The notes beneath the pieces were generated by a model, which worked only from the letters and a program-made list of their open reading frames with translations, ran no database searches and was not told the DNA's origin. A stretch of DNA of 64,000 bases from Pseudomonadota bacterium (GTDB lineage Bacteria > Desulfobacterota > Binatia > Binatales > Binataceae), in NCBI GenBank assembly GCA_021325355.1, contig JAJPHI010000018.1:1-64000 (forward strand), given 5' to 3'. Numbering within the stretch: the stretch's first letter is position 1; each line of letters opens with the position of its first letter. A program made the translations under genes and the position numbers. Positions 36,663 through 45,649 of the stretch are shown here, one piece after another.

Positions 36663-37964
36663 GTGGGCGATATGACGACAAACAAATCGCGTGAATGGTT
36701 CGCGCGGGCGGTCGAGCGGATTCCGGGCGGCGTGAATTCGCCGGTGCGCGCGTGGCGCGCGGTCGGCGGCGCGCCGCGTTTTATCGCGCGCGCCGAAGGC
36801 GCCTGGGTCGTCGACGTCGATGGGAATCGGTTGATCGATTATGTCGGCGCGTATGGTCCGGCGATCCTCGGCCATGCCCATCCGCGGGTGGTCGAGGCGG
36901 TGGCGGAGCAGGCGCGCGAGGGCTTTTCGTTCGGCGCGGCGACGGCGCTCGAGGTCGAACTGGCGGAGCGTCTTGGCGCGGCTATCGCGGGGGCCGAGAA
37001 GGTGCGGCTGGTGAGTTCGGGCACGGAAGCGGGGATGACGGCGCTCCGCGTGGCGCGGGCGGCGACGGGGCGCACGGGACTTATCAAGTTCGACGGCTGC
37101 TATCACGGTCACTCCGATGCTTTACTGGTGCGCGCCGGCTCGGGCGCGCTGACGCTCGGCGTGGCTGACAGCGCGGGCGTGCCGGAAGCGATCGCGGCGA
37201 GCACGCGGGTGGCGACCTACAATGCGCTGGAGGAGGTCGAGCGCTATCTGGCGGCGGACCCGCGGGGGATCGCCGCGGTAATCATCGAGACGGTGGCGGC
37301 CAATATGGGCGTGGTGGCGCCGGCCGCGGAGTTTCTGCGGGAGCTCACGGCGCTGGTCCATCGTTATGGCGCGCTGCTTATCTGCGACGAGGTGATCACG
37401 GGTTTTCGGCTGCGCTACGGCGCGGCGTACGAACTTTACGGCGCGGCGCCGGATCTGATCATGCTGGGCAAGGTGATCGGCGGCGGGCTGCCGGTGGGCG
37501 CGCTGGCGGGGCGGGCGGAGCTGATGGATTTGCTAGCGCCGCTCGGGCCGGTGTACCAGGCGGGCACGCTGGCGGGAAATCCGCTCGCCGTGCGGGCGGG
37601 AATCGAGACCCTGAAGCTGCTGGCCGAGGACGGCGTTTATGCGCGGCTCGAGAGCCTCGGCGCGCGGCTCGAGACGGGGCTTCGCGCGGCGCTCAAGGCG
37701 AGTGGCGCGCGCGGGTGCGTGAATCGGGTCGGATCGCTGGTGACGCTCTTTCACGGGGTCGAGGAGGTCGGCGACGGACGCGCGGCGCGGGCGGCGGATA
37801 CCGCGGCGTTCGCGCGGTTTTTCCAGGGGATGACGGCGCGCGGAATCCATCTCGCGCCGTCACAGTTCGAGGCCATGTTCGTGTCGTTGGCCCATACGGA
37901 GAACGAGATCGACGCGACGGTGGCGGCGGCGCGGGAAGCGCTCGACGAGGCGCGGGGCGGGTGA
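36663..37964 (+). CDS. hemL: Glutamate-1-semialdehyde 2,1-aminomutase (HemL)
   Basis: HemL makes 5-aminolevulinate in the C5 pathway from glutamyl-tRNA, so this organism does not rely on ALA synthase alone. The 433-residue PLP enzyme shows IPGGVNSPVRAW at the start and SSGTEAGMTALRVAR. ICDEVITGFR holds the PLP-contacting Asp, and LGKVIGGGLPVGA the Schiff-base Lys. The frame starts at a GTG (36663) with an ATG three codons in (36672); either is possible. It leads a cluster with four ATP-synthase genes. Confidence 0.95.
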   Translation: MGDMTTNKSREWFARAVERIPGGVNSPVRAWRAVGGAPRFIARAEGAWVVDVDGNRLIDYVGAYGPAILGHAHPRVVEAVAEQAREGFSFGAATALEVELAERLGAAIAGAEKVRLVSSGTEAGMTALRVARAATGRTGLIKFDGCYHGHSDALLVRAGSGALTLGVADSAGVPEAIAASTRVATYNALEEVERYLAADPRGIAAVIIETVAANMGVVAPAAEFLRELTALVHRYGALLICDEVITGFRLRYGAAYELYGAAPDLIMLGKVIGGGLPVGALAGRAELMDLLAPLGPVYQAGTLAGNPLAVRAGIETLKLLAEDGVYARLESLGARLETGLRAALKASGARGCVNRVGSLVTLFHGVEEVGDGRAARAADTAAFARFFQGMTARGIHLAPSQFEAMFVSLAHTENEIDATVAAAREALDEARGG

Positions 37965-37981
37965 ACGGGGAATCAACGCGG

Positions 37982-38197
37982 ATGAGCGAGGAACCATCGG
38001 GGCCGGGTTTGTGGCGGTTTCTAGGGATTGGGGCGGAATTTTTCTCGCCGATCCTCGGCGGGGCAGTCCTGGGCTATTACCTGGACGAATACTGGCGGTG
38101 CGCGCCGGTGCTGGCGGTGAGCGGCGTGCTGCTCGGGATGGTGCTCGGGTTTTACCGTTTGTTCGTCGAGCTGCGGAGTTTTCAGAAGCGTTTGTAA
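37982..38197 (+). CDS. atpZ: AtpZ-like F0F1-assembly small membrane protein
   Basis: A 71-residue protein with two membrane helices (GAEFFSPILGGAVLGYYLDE and VLAVSGVLLGMVLGFYRL). This matches the ATPase gene 1/AtpZ family that precedes atpI in many bacteria and has been linked to Mg2+/Ca2+ handling or assembly. The start could also be a GTG at 37961 overlapping the hemL stop. Confidence 0.8.
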   Translation: MSEEPSGPGLWRFLGIGAEFFSPILGGAVLGYYLDEYWRCAPVLAVSGVLLGMVLGFYRLFVELRSFQKRL

Positions 38198-38238
38198 GTT
38201 GCCGCGTGCGGCATTTTCCGGCACCATAAGGCGCTGCG

Positions 38239-38640
38239 ATGAACTGGGCGGTGCCCACAATCCAGGGGATTCAGCGAACGACGGCGTTGGTGGTCGTGGC
38301 CGCGGCCGGCGTGCTGCTGGCGGCGGATTCGACGCGAGCGGCGGCGGCCTGCCTGGTTGGCGGCGGCTTGATGATGGCGAATCTCTACCTGCTGGCGGTG
38401 ATCGGGCGGATGATCGTCGGGCTGGCGCAGGGCGGCGCGATGGTGCGGGTCGGCGCGCTTATAGCACCGTTCAAGATGCTGATATTGGGCGTCGCGGCCT
38501 ACTGGCTGGTGGTGTGGGTGCAGGTGGACGGGCTCGGGTTTTGTGTCGGGGTGGCGGCGCAAATCGCAGCAATTTTGCTGGAAACGGTGTGGGTCGCGCT
38601 GCGCGCGCGGCCGCTTCTGGCGGAGGAAGGCAAGGTTTGA
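38239..38640 (+). CDS. atpI: ATP synthase protein I (AtpI)-like
   Basis: A 133-residue, four-helix membrane protein in the position of AtpI, the small chaperone for c-ring assembly. Hydrophobic segments are at about 14-30, 37-60, 68-90 and 97-118. The sequence is divergent, so the call relies on size, topology and placement between atpZ and atpB. Its stop overlaps the probable TTG start of atpB. Confidence 0.75.
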   Translation: MNWAVPTIQGIQRTTALVVVAAAGVLLAADSTRAAAACLVGGGLMMANLYLLAVIGRMIVGLAQGGAMVRVGALIAPFKMLILGVAAYWLVVWVQVDGLGFCVGVAAQIAAILLETVWVALRARPLLAEEGKV

Positions 38641-39332
38641 GGCCGGTCAATTTTATCGACATGATGGCCCATCTGCTGGGCGATATCCCGCCGGTGCTGG
38701 TGGGGACGTGGCTCGTGATGGCGATTCTGCTGGTGGTCGGATGGGCGGCGGGGCGCGCTGTGCGGCGGGCCGCCGATCCGACGCTTCCGGACGAGGGCGC
38801 GACGCTGCGCCATCTGGGGGAAGTGTTCACGGAATGGATCGACGGGTTCGTCGCGCAGGTTTCGGAACTTCATGGGGCGCGGCGGTTCGTGCCGTTTTTC
38901 GGGAGCCTTTTCCTGTTTATCCTCGCGGGGAATTTCCTCGGCCTGATTCCGGGGATGGAGCCGCCGACCAGCGATACCGATCTGACGTTCGCGCTGGCGA
39001 TAATCTGTTTTGCGTACTACCTCTACCAGGGCTTTCGCAGCCAGGGGGTGAGTTATCTAAAAAGTTTTCTCGGGCCGGTGCTGTTTCTGCTGCCGTTGAT
39101 GATGCCGATCGAGATTGCGGACAATCTGTTTCGTCCGTTTTCGCTGGGCGTTCGGCTTTACGCGAACATGTTCGCCGACCATCAGGTGCTGGGCCTGTTC
39201 ACGGGCCTGACCTATCTGGTGTTTCCGCTGGCGTTTTACGCCCTGGGTTCGATCGTGTGTATCGTGCAGGCGCTGGTCTTCACGATTCTGGCGATCAGTT
39301 ACGTGCGGATGGCCGCCGCGGCCCATCATTGA
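38637..39332 (+). CDS. atpB: ATP synthase F0 subunit a (AtpB)
   Basis: Subunit a provides the proton half-channels of ATP synthase. The ~231-residue protein has multiple membrane helices and the essential Arg in FRPFSLGVRLYANMFADH, the signature of subunit a. FFGSLFLFILAGNFLGLIPG is also typical. I choose the TTG at 38637 (overlapping the atpI stop) because GGAGGAAGG precedes it by six bases. An ATG at 38661 (MMAHLLGD) is the alternative, but has no good ribosome site. Confidence 0.93.
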   Translation: MRPVNFIDMMAHLLGDIPPVLVGTWLVMAILLVVGWAAGRAVRRAADPTLPDEGATLRHLGEVFTEWIDGFVAQVSELHGARRFVPFFGSLFLFILAGNFLGLIPGMEPPTSDTDLTFALAIICFAYYLYQGFRSQGVSYLKSFLGPVLFLLPLMMPIEIADNLFRPFSLGVRLYANMFADHQVLGLFTGLTYLVFPLAFYALGSIVCIVQALVFTILAISYVRMAAAAHH

Positions 39333-39507
39333 GGATCGGGTGCAGTTGGGGTCGGCGCGGGGAAGGCGGGGCAGCGTCGGCAATTTGACAGGTATCGAAA
39401 AAATCCGCGACTCGCGACCGGCGCGGGCCGAAGCGTGGAAGAGGATAGAGGCGAGGTTAAATAGCCTGGGACGGCAGGACGAGCGCGGGAATCAAGGAGG
39501 ACAGGGA

Positions 39508-39840
39508 ATGCTACGGAAAGTATGGCGAATCGGTAGCGCCGCATTGGTGGTGCTGATGGCGTCGCCGATGCTGGCGCTGGCGCAGGAAGGCGCGGCGCCG
39601 GGCGGCAGCGCGCGCGGCGGGCTAATCGGTCTCGGGATCGGGCTTGGCCTCGGGCTCGCGGCGTTCGGCTGCGGGATGGGCCAGGGCAAGCTGGCGGCGT
39701 CGGCGATGGAATCGATCGGGCGGAATCCGAACAGCACGAATCAACTGTTCGTGCCGATGATCATTGGGCTCGCGTTTATCGAATCACTGACCCTGTACTC
39801 GCTGGTCATGTCGTTCTTCCTGTTGGGGAAGATCGTCTGA
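39508..39840 (+). CDS. atpE: ATP synthase F0 subunit c (AtpE)
   Basis: A 110-residue c-subunit with an N-terminal signal-like segment (about 10-26, ending ALAQE), then two helices. Helix 1 carries Q59 in FGCGMGQG and helix 2 the ion-binding E92 in GLAFIESLTLYSL, followed by S93 and Y97. The polar loop is SIGRNPNS. The Gln/Glu/Ser/Tyr set resembles ion-binding sites of Na+-type rings, but T67 of those rings is Leu here. AAGGAGGACAGGG precedes the ATG. It ends the cluster and is followed by a strong terminator; subunits b, delta and F1 are not here. Confidence 0.95.
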   Translation: MLRKVWRIGSAALVVLMASPMLALAQEGAAPGGSARGGLIGLGIGLGLGLAAFGCGMGQGKLAASAMESIGRNPNSTNQLFVPMIIGLAFIESLTLYSLVMSFFLLGKIV

Positions 39841-39861
39841 GAGCGAGGCGAAGAGCGTGGC

Positions 39862-39895
39862 AAAAAAAGGAGCCGGCTTCGGCTCCTTTTTTTTT
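39862..39895. terminator. Bidirectional intrinsic terminator after atpE
   Basis: An A run, the stem AGGAGCCG/CGGCTCCT with a four-base loop, and a T run of about nine. It works in both directions and serves atpE and the convergent radical SAM gene. Confidence 0.93.
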
Positions 39896-39943
39896 GCTGG
39901 GGGCAGGAGGGTGCAACTCGTCGCGCGCGCTTTGTGGCGGGCG

Positions 39944-41620
39944 TCAGGCAGGAGCGGGGACGGCGACCGCCGAATTGGCCTCGAGTGTCGAGTCGGCCTC
40001 GAGCGCGCTCAGCAGGACCCGCTCGTTCAGCGACACGAAGGCGTGGCGTTCGCCGAGGAGCTGATGCTGAAAGGCCAGGGCGAGCTCCTTGACGCGGTTG
40101 GGAGTCCATCGGCGGCGGCCGTGATCGCGATATTCGGCGAGGACGTCGGCGACGATGCGAAAGAGCGTGTGATTGGCCTGGGCGGTGATGGAGCGGACGG
40201 TCTCGCGATACTGATCGAAGCGCGCGAGGTGCGGGAAGAGGGCTTCCATCACGGCGATTTCGCCCTTCACGTACTGGAGTTGGACGGTCAGGGCGCCGAT
40301 GCCGTGAATCCATCCGGAGACGTGGATGAGGCGGTTGAGGGCGTGGAAGAAGGCGTCGACGCGGGGGTCGAGGAAGTCGTAGTCGGGATGGCAGATATCG
40401 CCTTTGAGGCGCCCGCTTTGGGCGAGCTGGTCTTTGATGGGCGTGCCGTCGTAGGGGATCATGCGGCAGAAGGTGGCGGGGGCGGCGCCGTCGCCGACGA
40501 TGGCGCGCAGGAAGCCGAGGCTCTCTTCGACCGCGGCGAAGGTGGTTGAGGGATCGAAGAGCATGAAGCCGAATTCGAACATCAGGCCGAGCTCCTTCAG
40601 AATGGCAACGGCGCGCAGGTTCTGATCGACGGTGATCTGTTTATGGAGGGTGCTGAGGCCCTCTTCGCTGCCGGACTCGAGGCCCATATAGACCATAAAG
40701 AGGCCCGCCTCGCGCATCTCACGGAAAAGCACGGGGTCGACGGCGTCGGCGCGGCAGTTGATTTTCCAGATGACGCGGCCGGGCAGGTGGTGGCGGTGGA
40801 GTTCGGCGACGAACTCGCGCGCCCAGCGCTGCCAGACGACGCCATAGACGGGGAAGTCGTCGTCCTGGAAGAGGAAGATGGTGATGCCGTGGCGCTCGTG
40901 CAGCCAGCGCATCTCCTCGACCACGCGGGCGGGTTTGCGGGTGCGCACGACCTTGCCGGGGGCGGTGCGATAGAAGACATGGATCGAGCAGAAGGAGCAG
41001 GTGCGGATACATCCGCGGCTGGCGAGGAGAGGGACGGCGCGGCGGCCCAGGATGCGCATCCCGGAGCTCGCGTCGCGCTCGGGATAGGGGAGGGAATCGA
41101 GGTCGGCGACGAGGGGGCGGGCCGGGGTGAGGCGGAACTCGCCGTTATGGCGGAAGGCGAGGCCGGCGACGTCGTGCCAATCGGCGGCGGCGGCGAGGCG
41201 TTCGACCAGTTCGAGGAGGGTGGTCTCGCCTTCGAAGCGGACGACGCTATCGAGTTCGGGCACCAGGTCGAGGGTCTGTTGGGGGCTCAAGGAGGGGAAG
41301 TGACCGCCCATCGTGAAGTGACAATCGATGCCGGCGGCGCGCAGATAGCGGATGAGATCGCCGAAGCGGTCGATATAGAACTGGAAGATGAGCGAGAAGC
41401 CGATGAGGAGGGGGTTGAGGGAGCGGGCGGCGGCGAGGATCCGGGCGCGGTCCTGCTCGAAATCGAAGACGGTGACCTCGTAGCCGGCGTTGCGCAGGAC
41501 GGCGGCGAGATAACCGAGGCCGAGGTTGGCCTGTTCCTGGAAACCGATGAGCATCACGGGGCGGCCGCCGGCCGCCTGTGCCATCGTGGTTGCCGAATCG
41601 ACGATATCGCGCAGATTCAT
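39944..41620 (-). CDS. B12-binding-domain radical SAM protein
   Basis: A 558-residue enzyme. The N-terminal cobalamin-binding-like domain (about 18-150) reads VMLIGFQEQANLGLGYLAAV and later CHFTMGGHFPSLSP. The radical SAM core starts with SRGCIRTCSFC, the CxxxCxxC that binds the 4Fe-4S cluster, and continues with FLFQDDDFPV and MGLESGSEEGL. Such B12-radical SAM enzymes methylate or rearrange unactivated carbons. The product is unknown. GGAGAAG precedes the ATG. A 74-residue protein is encoded 99 bases upstream on the same strand. Confidence 0.88.
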   Translation of the reverse strand: MNLRDIVDSATTMAQAAGGRPVMLIGFQEQANLGLGYLAAVLRNAGYEVTVFDFEQDRARILAAARSLNPLLIGFSLIFQFYIDRFGDLIRYLRAAGIDCHFTMGGHFPSLSPQQTLDLVPELDSVVRFEGETTLLELVERLAAAADWHDVAGLAFRHNGEFRLTPARPLVADLDSLPYPERDASSGMRILGRRAVPLLASRGCIRTCSFCSIHVFYRTAPGKVVRTRKPARVVEEMRWLHERHGITIFLFQDDDFPVYGVVWQRWAREFVAELHRHHLPGRVIWKINCRADAVDPVLFREMREAGLFMVYMGLESGSEEGLSTLHKQITVDQNLRAVAILKELGLMFEFGFMLFDPSTTFAAVEESLGFLRAIVGDGAAPATFCRMIPYDGTPIKDQLAQSGRLKGDICHPDYDFLDPRVDAFFHALNRLIHVSGWIHGIGALTVQLQYVKGEIAVMEALFPHLARFDQYRETVRSITAQANHTLFRIVADVLAEYRDHGRRRWTPNRVKELALAFQHQLLGERHAFVSLNERVLLSALEADSTLEANSAVAVPAPA

Positions 41621-41719
41621 GAGGCTTCTCCCGCAGCGTTTTCCCGCCGAGCGCGGGGTTGGGGGGACGAGCGGGAGGCGGCCGCGAGGGCGCGTCCCGA
41701 GGTCCCCCGGGGTTGACGA

Positions 41720-41944
41720 CTAGGGTTTCTGGCCCTTGGCGCGGTTCAGGATGGCGATGTTGCGTTCGATCGCCTTGCCTTGCGCGGCGGTGACCTCGCG
41801 CTGATATTCGAGCTGGCTGACCACCAGCTCGACGCGGACCTCCTGGCTGACCTCCTCGATGATCCAGGGCCAGTCGGGGCCGGGGTCGGCTTTGCGCCAC
41901 CAGGGCAGGTTGTAAATGATTTCGGTCAAATCTTCTTTCGGCAT
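41720..41944 (-). CDS. Small hypothetical protein upstream of the radical SAM gene
   Basis: A 74-residue soluble protein that I do not recognise. It begins MPKEDLTEIIYNLPWWRKAD, has Trp-rich segments (PWW and WPW) and no Cys. Its second half is a predicted helix with many Glu, Gln and Val. GGAGGAG sits five bases before the ATG, so it is surely translated. The same-strand position suggests cotranscription with the B12-radical SAM enzyme. It could be that enzyme's partner or substrate, but nothing proves it. Confidence 0.7.
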   Translation of the reverse strand: MPKEDLTEIIYNLPWWRKADPGPDWPWIIEEVSQEVRVELVVSQLEYQREVTAAQGKAIERNIAILNRAKGQKP

Positions 41945-42183
41945 GACTCCTCCGTGCGGATCGGCCGCGGTTGAAATGGCTGCGCAGAGGGATGAGCAAG
42001 GGCTGAGCCGCGGCGGAAGAGGTCGTGGGCGGGGCAGTAGGCGCTCACCGTGCAATAAAGAGCTAAACAGAGCGAAAGCCGCGCGGCGGGGCGATGCTCG
42101 CGGGACTGAGCGGTGCCAAGCGGGCTTGGCGGGGGCGGCTGAGCGGGCGCGGGAGCAGTGTGACGTGGCGGTGGGGGGGCGGA

Positions 42184-44094
42184 TCAGCCGATGCGGCGCA
42201 GTTTCGCGATGAGGGCGTCGGGGTCGATGGGTTTGACGAGGAAATCGTCGAAGCCGGCGGCGCGGGCGTCGGTGCGGTCTTTCTCGCGGCCGAAACCGGT
42301 CAGGGCGATCAGGTGGATGGCGGCGCCGAACTCGGCGCGCAGGCGGCGGGCAACTTCAAAGCCGTCCCAGGTGGGAAGGGCGAGATCGATAAGGGCGATG
42401 CGCGGCTGGAAGCGGCGGGCGAAGTCGAGGGCGGCGGGACCGTCGGCGGCGTCGGCGACCCGGAAGCCCTGCAACTCGAGCAGGGTGCGGGTGATTTCGC
42501 GGGCGTCGTCGTTGTCTTCGACGAGGAGAATGGGGCGGGGGGCGGCCGGATCGACGGCGGGCGCGGCGGCCGGGGTCGGTAGCGGGGGATCGATGAGCGG
42601 CAGGGTGACGACGAAGGTGGCGCCGCGGTCGGGACCGTCGGCGGCGACGGACACCGCACCGCCATGCATCTCGACCAACTGCTTGACGAGGGCGAGGCCG
42701 AGGCCGAGCCCGCTCGGGCGGCCGCTGAAGGCCGGTTTGGCCTGAGCGAAGGGTTGGAAGAGCTGGGGAAGGAATTCGGCGGCGATGCCGATGCCGCGAT
42801 CGGTCACGGTGAGGATGGCGCGACCGTCGGCGGCGGCGACGGCGAGGGTAATCGGAGCGTCGTCGGGGCTAAATTTGAGGGCGTTATCGAGCAGGTTATC
42901 GACGATCTGGGCGAGGCGGTCGGGATCGGCGTTGACCCAGGCGGGCGCGGTGGTCAGTTGGACGGGATGGGCGGCGATGCGGCCGCCGAGCTCGAAGGTT
43001 TCGAAGGAGCGGCGCACGACTTCGGCGAGGTCAACGGGGACGCGGGCGAGATTGATGCGGCCGGCGATGAGGCGGCCGGTATCGAGCAGATCATCGGTGA
43101 TGCGGCTCAGGTGAGCGAGCTGGCGCTGGATAATGGCGCCGGCGCGGCGGGCCGGTTCGGCGTCGGCGGCGAAACGGTCGAGGATGGCGACGGCGTTGCT
43201 GATGGCGGCCATCGGGTTGCGCAGTTCGTGGCTGAGGACGGCGATGAATTCGTCCTTCTGGCGGTTGGCTTCGCGCAACGCCTCCTCGGCGGTTTTGCGC
43301 TCGGTGATATCGAAGGTGATGCCGGTATAGCCAAGGAAGCGGTCGCGGTTTTTGCGAGGGGCGGCGACGACCTCGAACCAGCGATAGACGCCGTCATGAC
43401 GGCGGATGCGGAGTTCGGCGCGCCATTCGCGCTGATCGGCGAGGGCCGCCTGGGAGGCGGCCATGTAGCTTGCGCGGTCGTCGGGATGAAAGAAGGAGAG
43501 CCAATCCTGGACGAGCTCTTCGGCGGCGACGCCGGTGAACTTCTCGAAGGCCTGGTTGACGAAGGTGGTGGCGCGTTGCTCGTCGGTCAGCCAGGCGATG
43601 GCGGGGAGGCTGTCGACGAGTTCGCGGAAGCGCAGTTCATTGTCCATCAGGCGCTGGGCGGCGCGCTGTTGTTCGATCGGATCGTAGGGCATCATGACCC
43701 AGCCGTCGGGGCGGCCGGCGGCGTCGAGCGTGGGGGCATAGATGACGTGGACCCAGCGCCAGACGTGATCGCCGCCCAAAAAGCGCTGGTCGTCTTCGAC
43801 GAACTCGCCGGCGAGGGCGCGTTCGATACGGGGGCGAAGCAGTTCGAGGGCTTCGTCGCCGAGGATGTCGAAGAGGGAGTGTCCGGCGATCTCCGCAGGG
43901 GGGCGGCCGAGGGTGCGGGCGACCTCCTGACTGACCCATCGCCAGGTGAGGTCGGGGGTGCCGCAGGCGGCGGGGACGCCGAGCAGGTCGGTGATGGCGC
44001 GAGCGTTATTGGTATCGTCGCGCAGCGTGCGGGCGCTCGCGATGATGATGCGACCCAGCGTCGAGGCGGGATCGATGGGGGCGGGCGAGACCAT
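42184..44094 (-). CDS. Hybrid sensor histidine kinase with PAS domains and receiver
   Basis: A 636-residue soluble kinase. Two PAS domains are apparent: a first at about 45-145 (LTWRWVSQEVARTLGRPPAE) and a second at about 155-275 ending FLGYTGITFDITERK. HisKA follows with the phospho-acceptor in VLSHELRNPMAAISN. The ATPase domain (VDNLLDNALKF, DRGIGI, GLGLGLALVKQLV) is next, then a C-terminal receiver with RIALIDLALPTWDG and LVKPID. There is no membrane helix, so it senses a cytoplasmic signal. No output regulator lies next to it. Confidence 0.92.
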   Translation of the reverse strand: MVSPAPIDPASTLGRIIIASARTLRDDTNNARAITDLLGVPAACGTPDLTWRWVSQEVARTLGRPPAEIAGHSLFDILGDEALELLRPRIERALAGEFVEDDQRFLGGDHVWRWVHVIYAPTLDAAGRPDGWVMMPYDPIEQQRAAQRLMDNELRFRELVDSLPAIAWLTDEQRATTFVNQAFEKFTGVAAEELVQDWLSFFHPDDRASYMAASQAALADQREWRAELRIRRHDGVYRWFEVVAAPRKNRDRFLGYTGITFDITERKTAEEALREANRQKDEFIAVLSHELRNPMAAISNAVAILDRFAADAEPARRAGAIIQRQLAHLSRITDDLLDTGRLIAGRINLARVPVDLAEVVRRSFETFELGGRIAAHPVQLTTAPAWVNADPDRLAQIVDNLLDNALKFSPDDAPITLAVAAADGRAILTVTDRGIGIAAEFLPQLFQPFAQAKPAFSGRPSGLGLGLALVKQLVEMHGGAVSVAADGPDRGATFVVTLPLIDPPLPTPAAAPAVDPAAPRPILLVEDNDDAREITRTLLELQGFRVADAADGPAALDFARRFQPRIALIDLALPTWDGFEVARRLRAEFGAAIHLIALTGFGREKDRTDARAAGFDDFLVKPIDPDALIAKLRRIG

Positions 44095-44145
44095 GGCCGG
44101 CTGAGGCGTTCAGGCTGGAGGAATCGCTGCCACGGCAAGAGCGGG

Positions 44146-45201
44146 TCAGACGTGGGAACCGTTGCGTATCGGGAAGGCGGCGGGATCGTCGAGGTCGGCG
44201 CCGCCGAAGAGGGCCTGGGCGAAGAGATCGCGCAGCCGGAGTTCGATGGTGGAATCGCGCAGGGTGCCCTCGCGCTGACGCCATCGGCTGAGCGGGATGA
44301 CGGCCTTGGCCATATCGCGATGACCGCCGGCGGAACCGATATCGGCGAAGACGCGTTTGGCGAGATCGCCGGCGTTGAGGCCTTTGCCGAGGCCGCGATT
44401 GCGCACAGCGACGACGAGGTCGCGGCCGAGTTTGCCGGCGACGGCGACCCATTTGACGCTCTCGAACTGGAGCAGAAATTCGGCCATCTGGACGATGATA
44501 TCGTCGCGATCGACCTTGCCGAGGTGGAGCACGACGAGGCCGTCGATGATGCGAAAGCGGGTCATCGCGCGGGCGAGGACGCGGGCGAAGCTGAGCGGCA
44601 GTTCGGGCTGGTCGATCTGGCGGAGGAGGTTCAGATTGGCGAGGGGGTAGAGCTGGGTGAAGGCCCAGACGTCGGCTTCGGTGGCGCGGCGGGAGAGGGC
44701 GAGCGTATCGCTGCGGATGCCGTAGAGGAGGGCGGTGGCGAGGCGTTCGCTGATGCGCTCTTCGGCGGTGACGAGGTATTCGGTCATGATGGTGGCGGTG
44801 GCGCCGTAATCGACGCGGACGTCCTCGAAGGGGGCGTTGCCGGCGGCATAGCCGGGATGGTGGTCGATGACGACGTCGGCGCGCGGAAGGCGGGGGCCGA
44901 AGTAGGGAGGTTCGACGTCAACCATCGCGATCTTGTCGTAATCGGCGAGGGTCTCGGAGACGGCGGGGGTGATTTCGATTTCGAGGATGCGGGTCATCGC
45001 GCGATTTTCGGGGCGGGTGACCGGTTTGAAGGCGAAGATGGGGGTGGTCTGCTTGTTGCGTTTGAGCAGGACGCGGAGTGCTATCGCGCTGGCCATCGCG
45101 TCGGGATCGGGATCGTCCTGAAGGACGATGGCGATGCGATCGTCGTCGCCGATGAGGCTGCGGAGGTCACGAATTTTCTGGCGCGTGAGAACTTGATCCA
45201 T
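44146..45201 (-). CDS. DHH-family phosphoesterase (NrnA/RecJ-like)
   Basis: A 351-residue DHH phosphoesterase. Metal-binding motifs are QDDPDPDAMASA (about 28-39), DVEPPYFGPRLP and VIDHHPG (DHH at about 112-114). The C-terminal DHHA1-type substrate motif is IGSAGGHRDMAKAV. Proteins of this build act as nano-RNases, pAp phosphatases or cyclic-dinucleotide hydrolases; the sequence does not decide among them. It lies 51 bases upstream of the hybrid kinase on the same strand and may be cotranscribed. Confidence 0.88.
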   Translation of the reverse strand: MDQVLTRQKIRDLRSLIGDDDRIAIVLQDDPDPDAMASAIALRVLLKRNKQTTPIFAFKPVTRPENRAMTRILEIEITPAVSETLADYDKIAMVDVEPPYFGPRLPRADVVIDHHPGYAAGNAPFEDVRVDYGATATIMTEYLVTAEERISERLATALLYGIRSDTLALSRRATEADVWAFTQLYPLANLNLLRQIDQPELPLSFARVLARAMTRFRIIDGLVVLHLGKVDRDDIIVQMAEFLLQFESVKWVAVAGKLGRDLVVAVRNRGLGKGLNAGDLAKRVFADIGSAGGHRDMAKAVIPLSRWRQREGTLRDSTIELRLRDLFAQALFGGADLDDPAAFPIRNGSHV

Positions 45202-45353
45202 GGGGTTGGAGCGTTCAGCGAGGGCTCCCTTTTTTACCGCGCGTCCACCATCGTCAGGGGTGGCAAGCGGGGCGGTACGAGGGTCTTATACCATCCCGCG
45301 TGCGCCCGACCTAGCGTGGCGTGAGGCGGCGGTGGGGGACGTGCGGGCGGGCG

Positions 45354-45383
45354 TGATGAACGCAAGAGCCGTTCCGGTATAAT
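45354..45383 (+). promoter_or_regulatory. Candidate promoter for the small zinc-ribbon gene
   Basis: A perfect TATAAT (45378-45383), 27 bases before the ATG at 45410. A weak -35 TGATGA (45354-45359) lies at 18-base spacing. Confidence 0.55.
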
Positions 45384-45409
45384 AGCAGGTATTCTCGCCG
45401 GCGTCGTTC

Positions 45410-45622
45410 ATGGAAAGCTCACGGTGCGAAATCTGCCGCCGGCCGGTTGCCGAGTGGCTGGTGCGGGTCACGGTCGAAGACCGCGGCGGCTTTGTGCAGC
45501 AGGCGCTGATTTGCGCGAACTGCGGGGTGAAGCTGCGTCTCGCGTCGGAGAAGATGCGGGACCTGCAGATCGATCCGTGGCTGCACGAAGCCCTGGCGCG
45601 GGTGCTGCGCGGCAGGGAATAG
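45410..45622 (+). CDS. Small zinc-ribbon-like protein
   Basis: A 70-residue protein with two CxxC knuckles (C6/C9 and C35/C38), probably holding one zinc. The Cys-flanked part resembles the ribbon seen in many tiny bacterial proteins of unknown role; the tail is helical and basic. A TATAAT box lies just upstream. It precedes the lysyl-tRNA synthetase gene by 27 bases and is likely cotranscribed with it. Confidence 0.7.
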   Translation: MESSRCEICRRPVAEWLVRVTVEDRGGFVQQALICANCGVKLRLASEKMRDLQIDPWLHEALARVLRGRE

Positions 45623-45649
45623 ACGGTTGGCGCGGGACAGGGAGTGCGG

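Noticed and set aside
42664-45324. Very long plus-strand open frame (886 codons)
   Set aside because: It is antisense to the hybrid kinase and DHH phosphoesterase genes, has Gly/Glu/Asp low-complexity composition and no family motifs; a GC-rich shadow.
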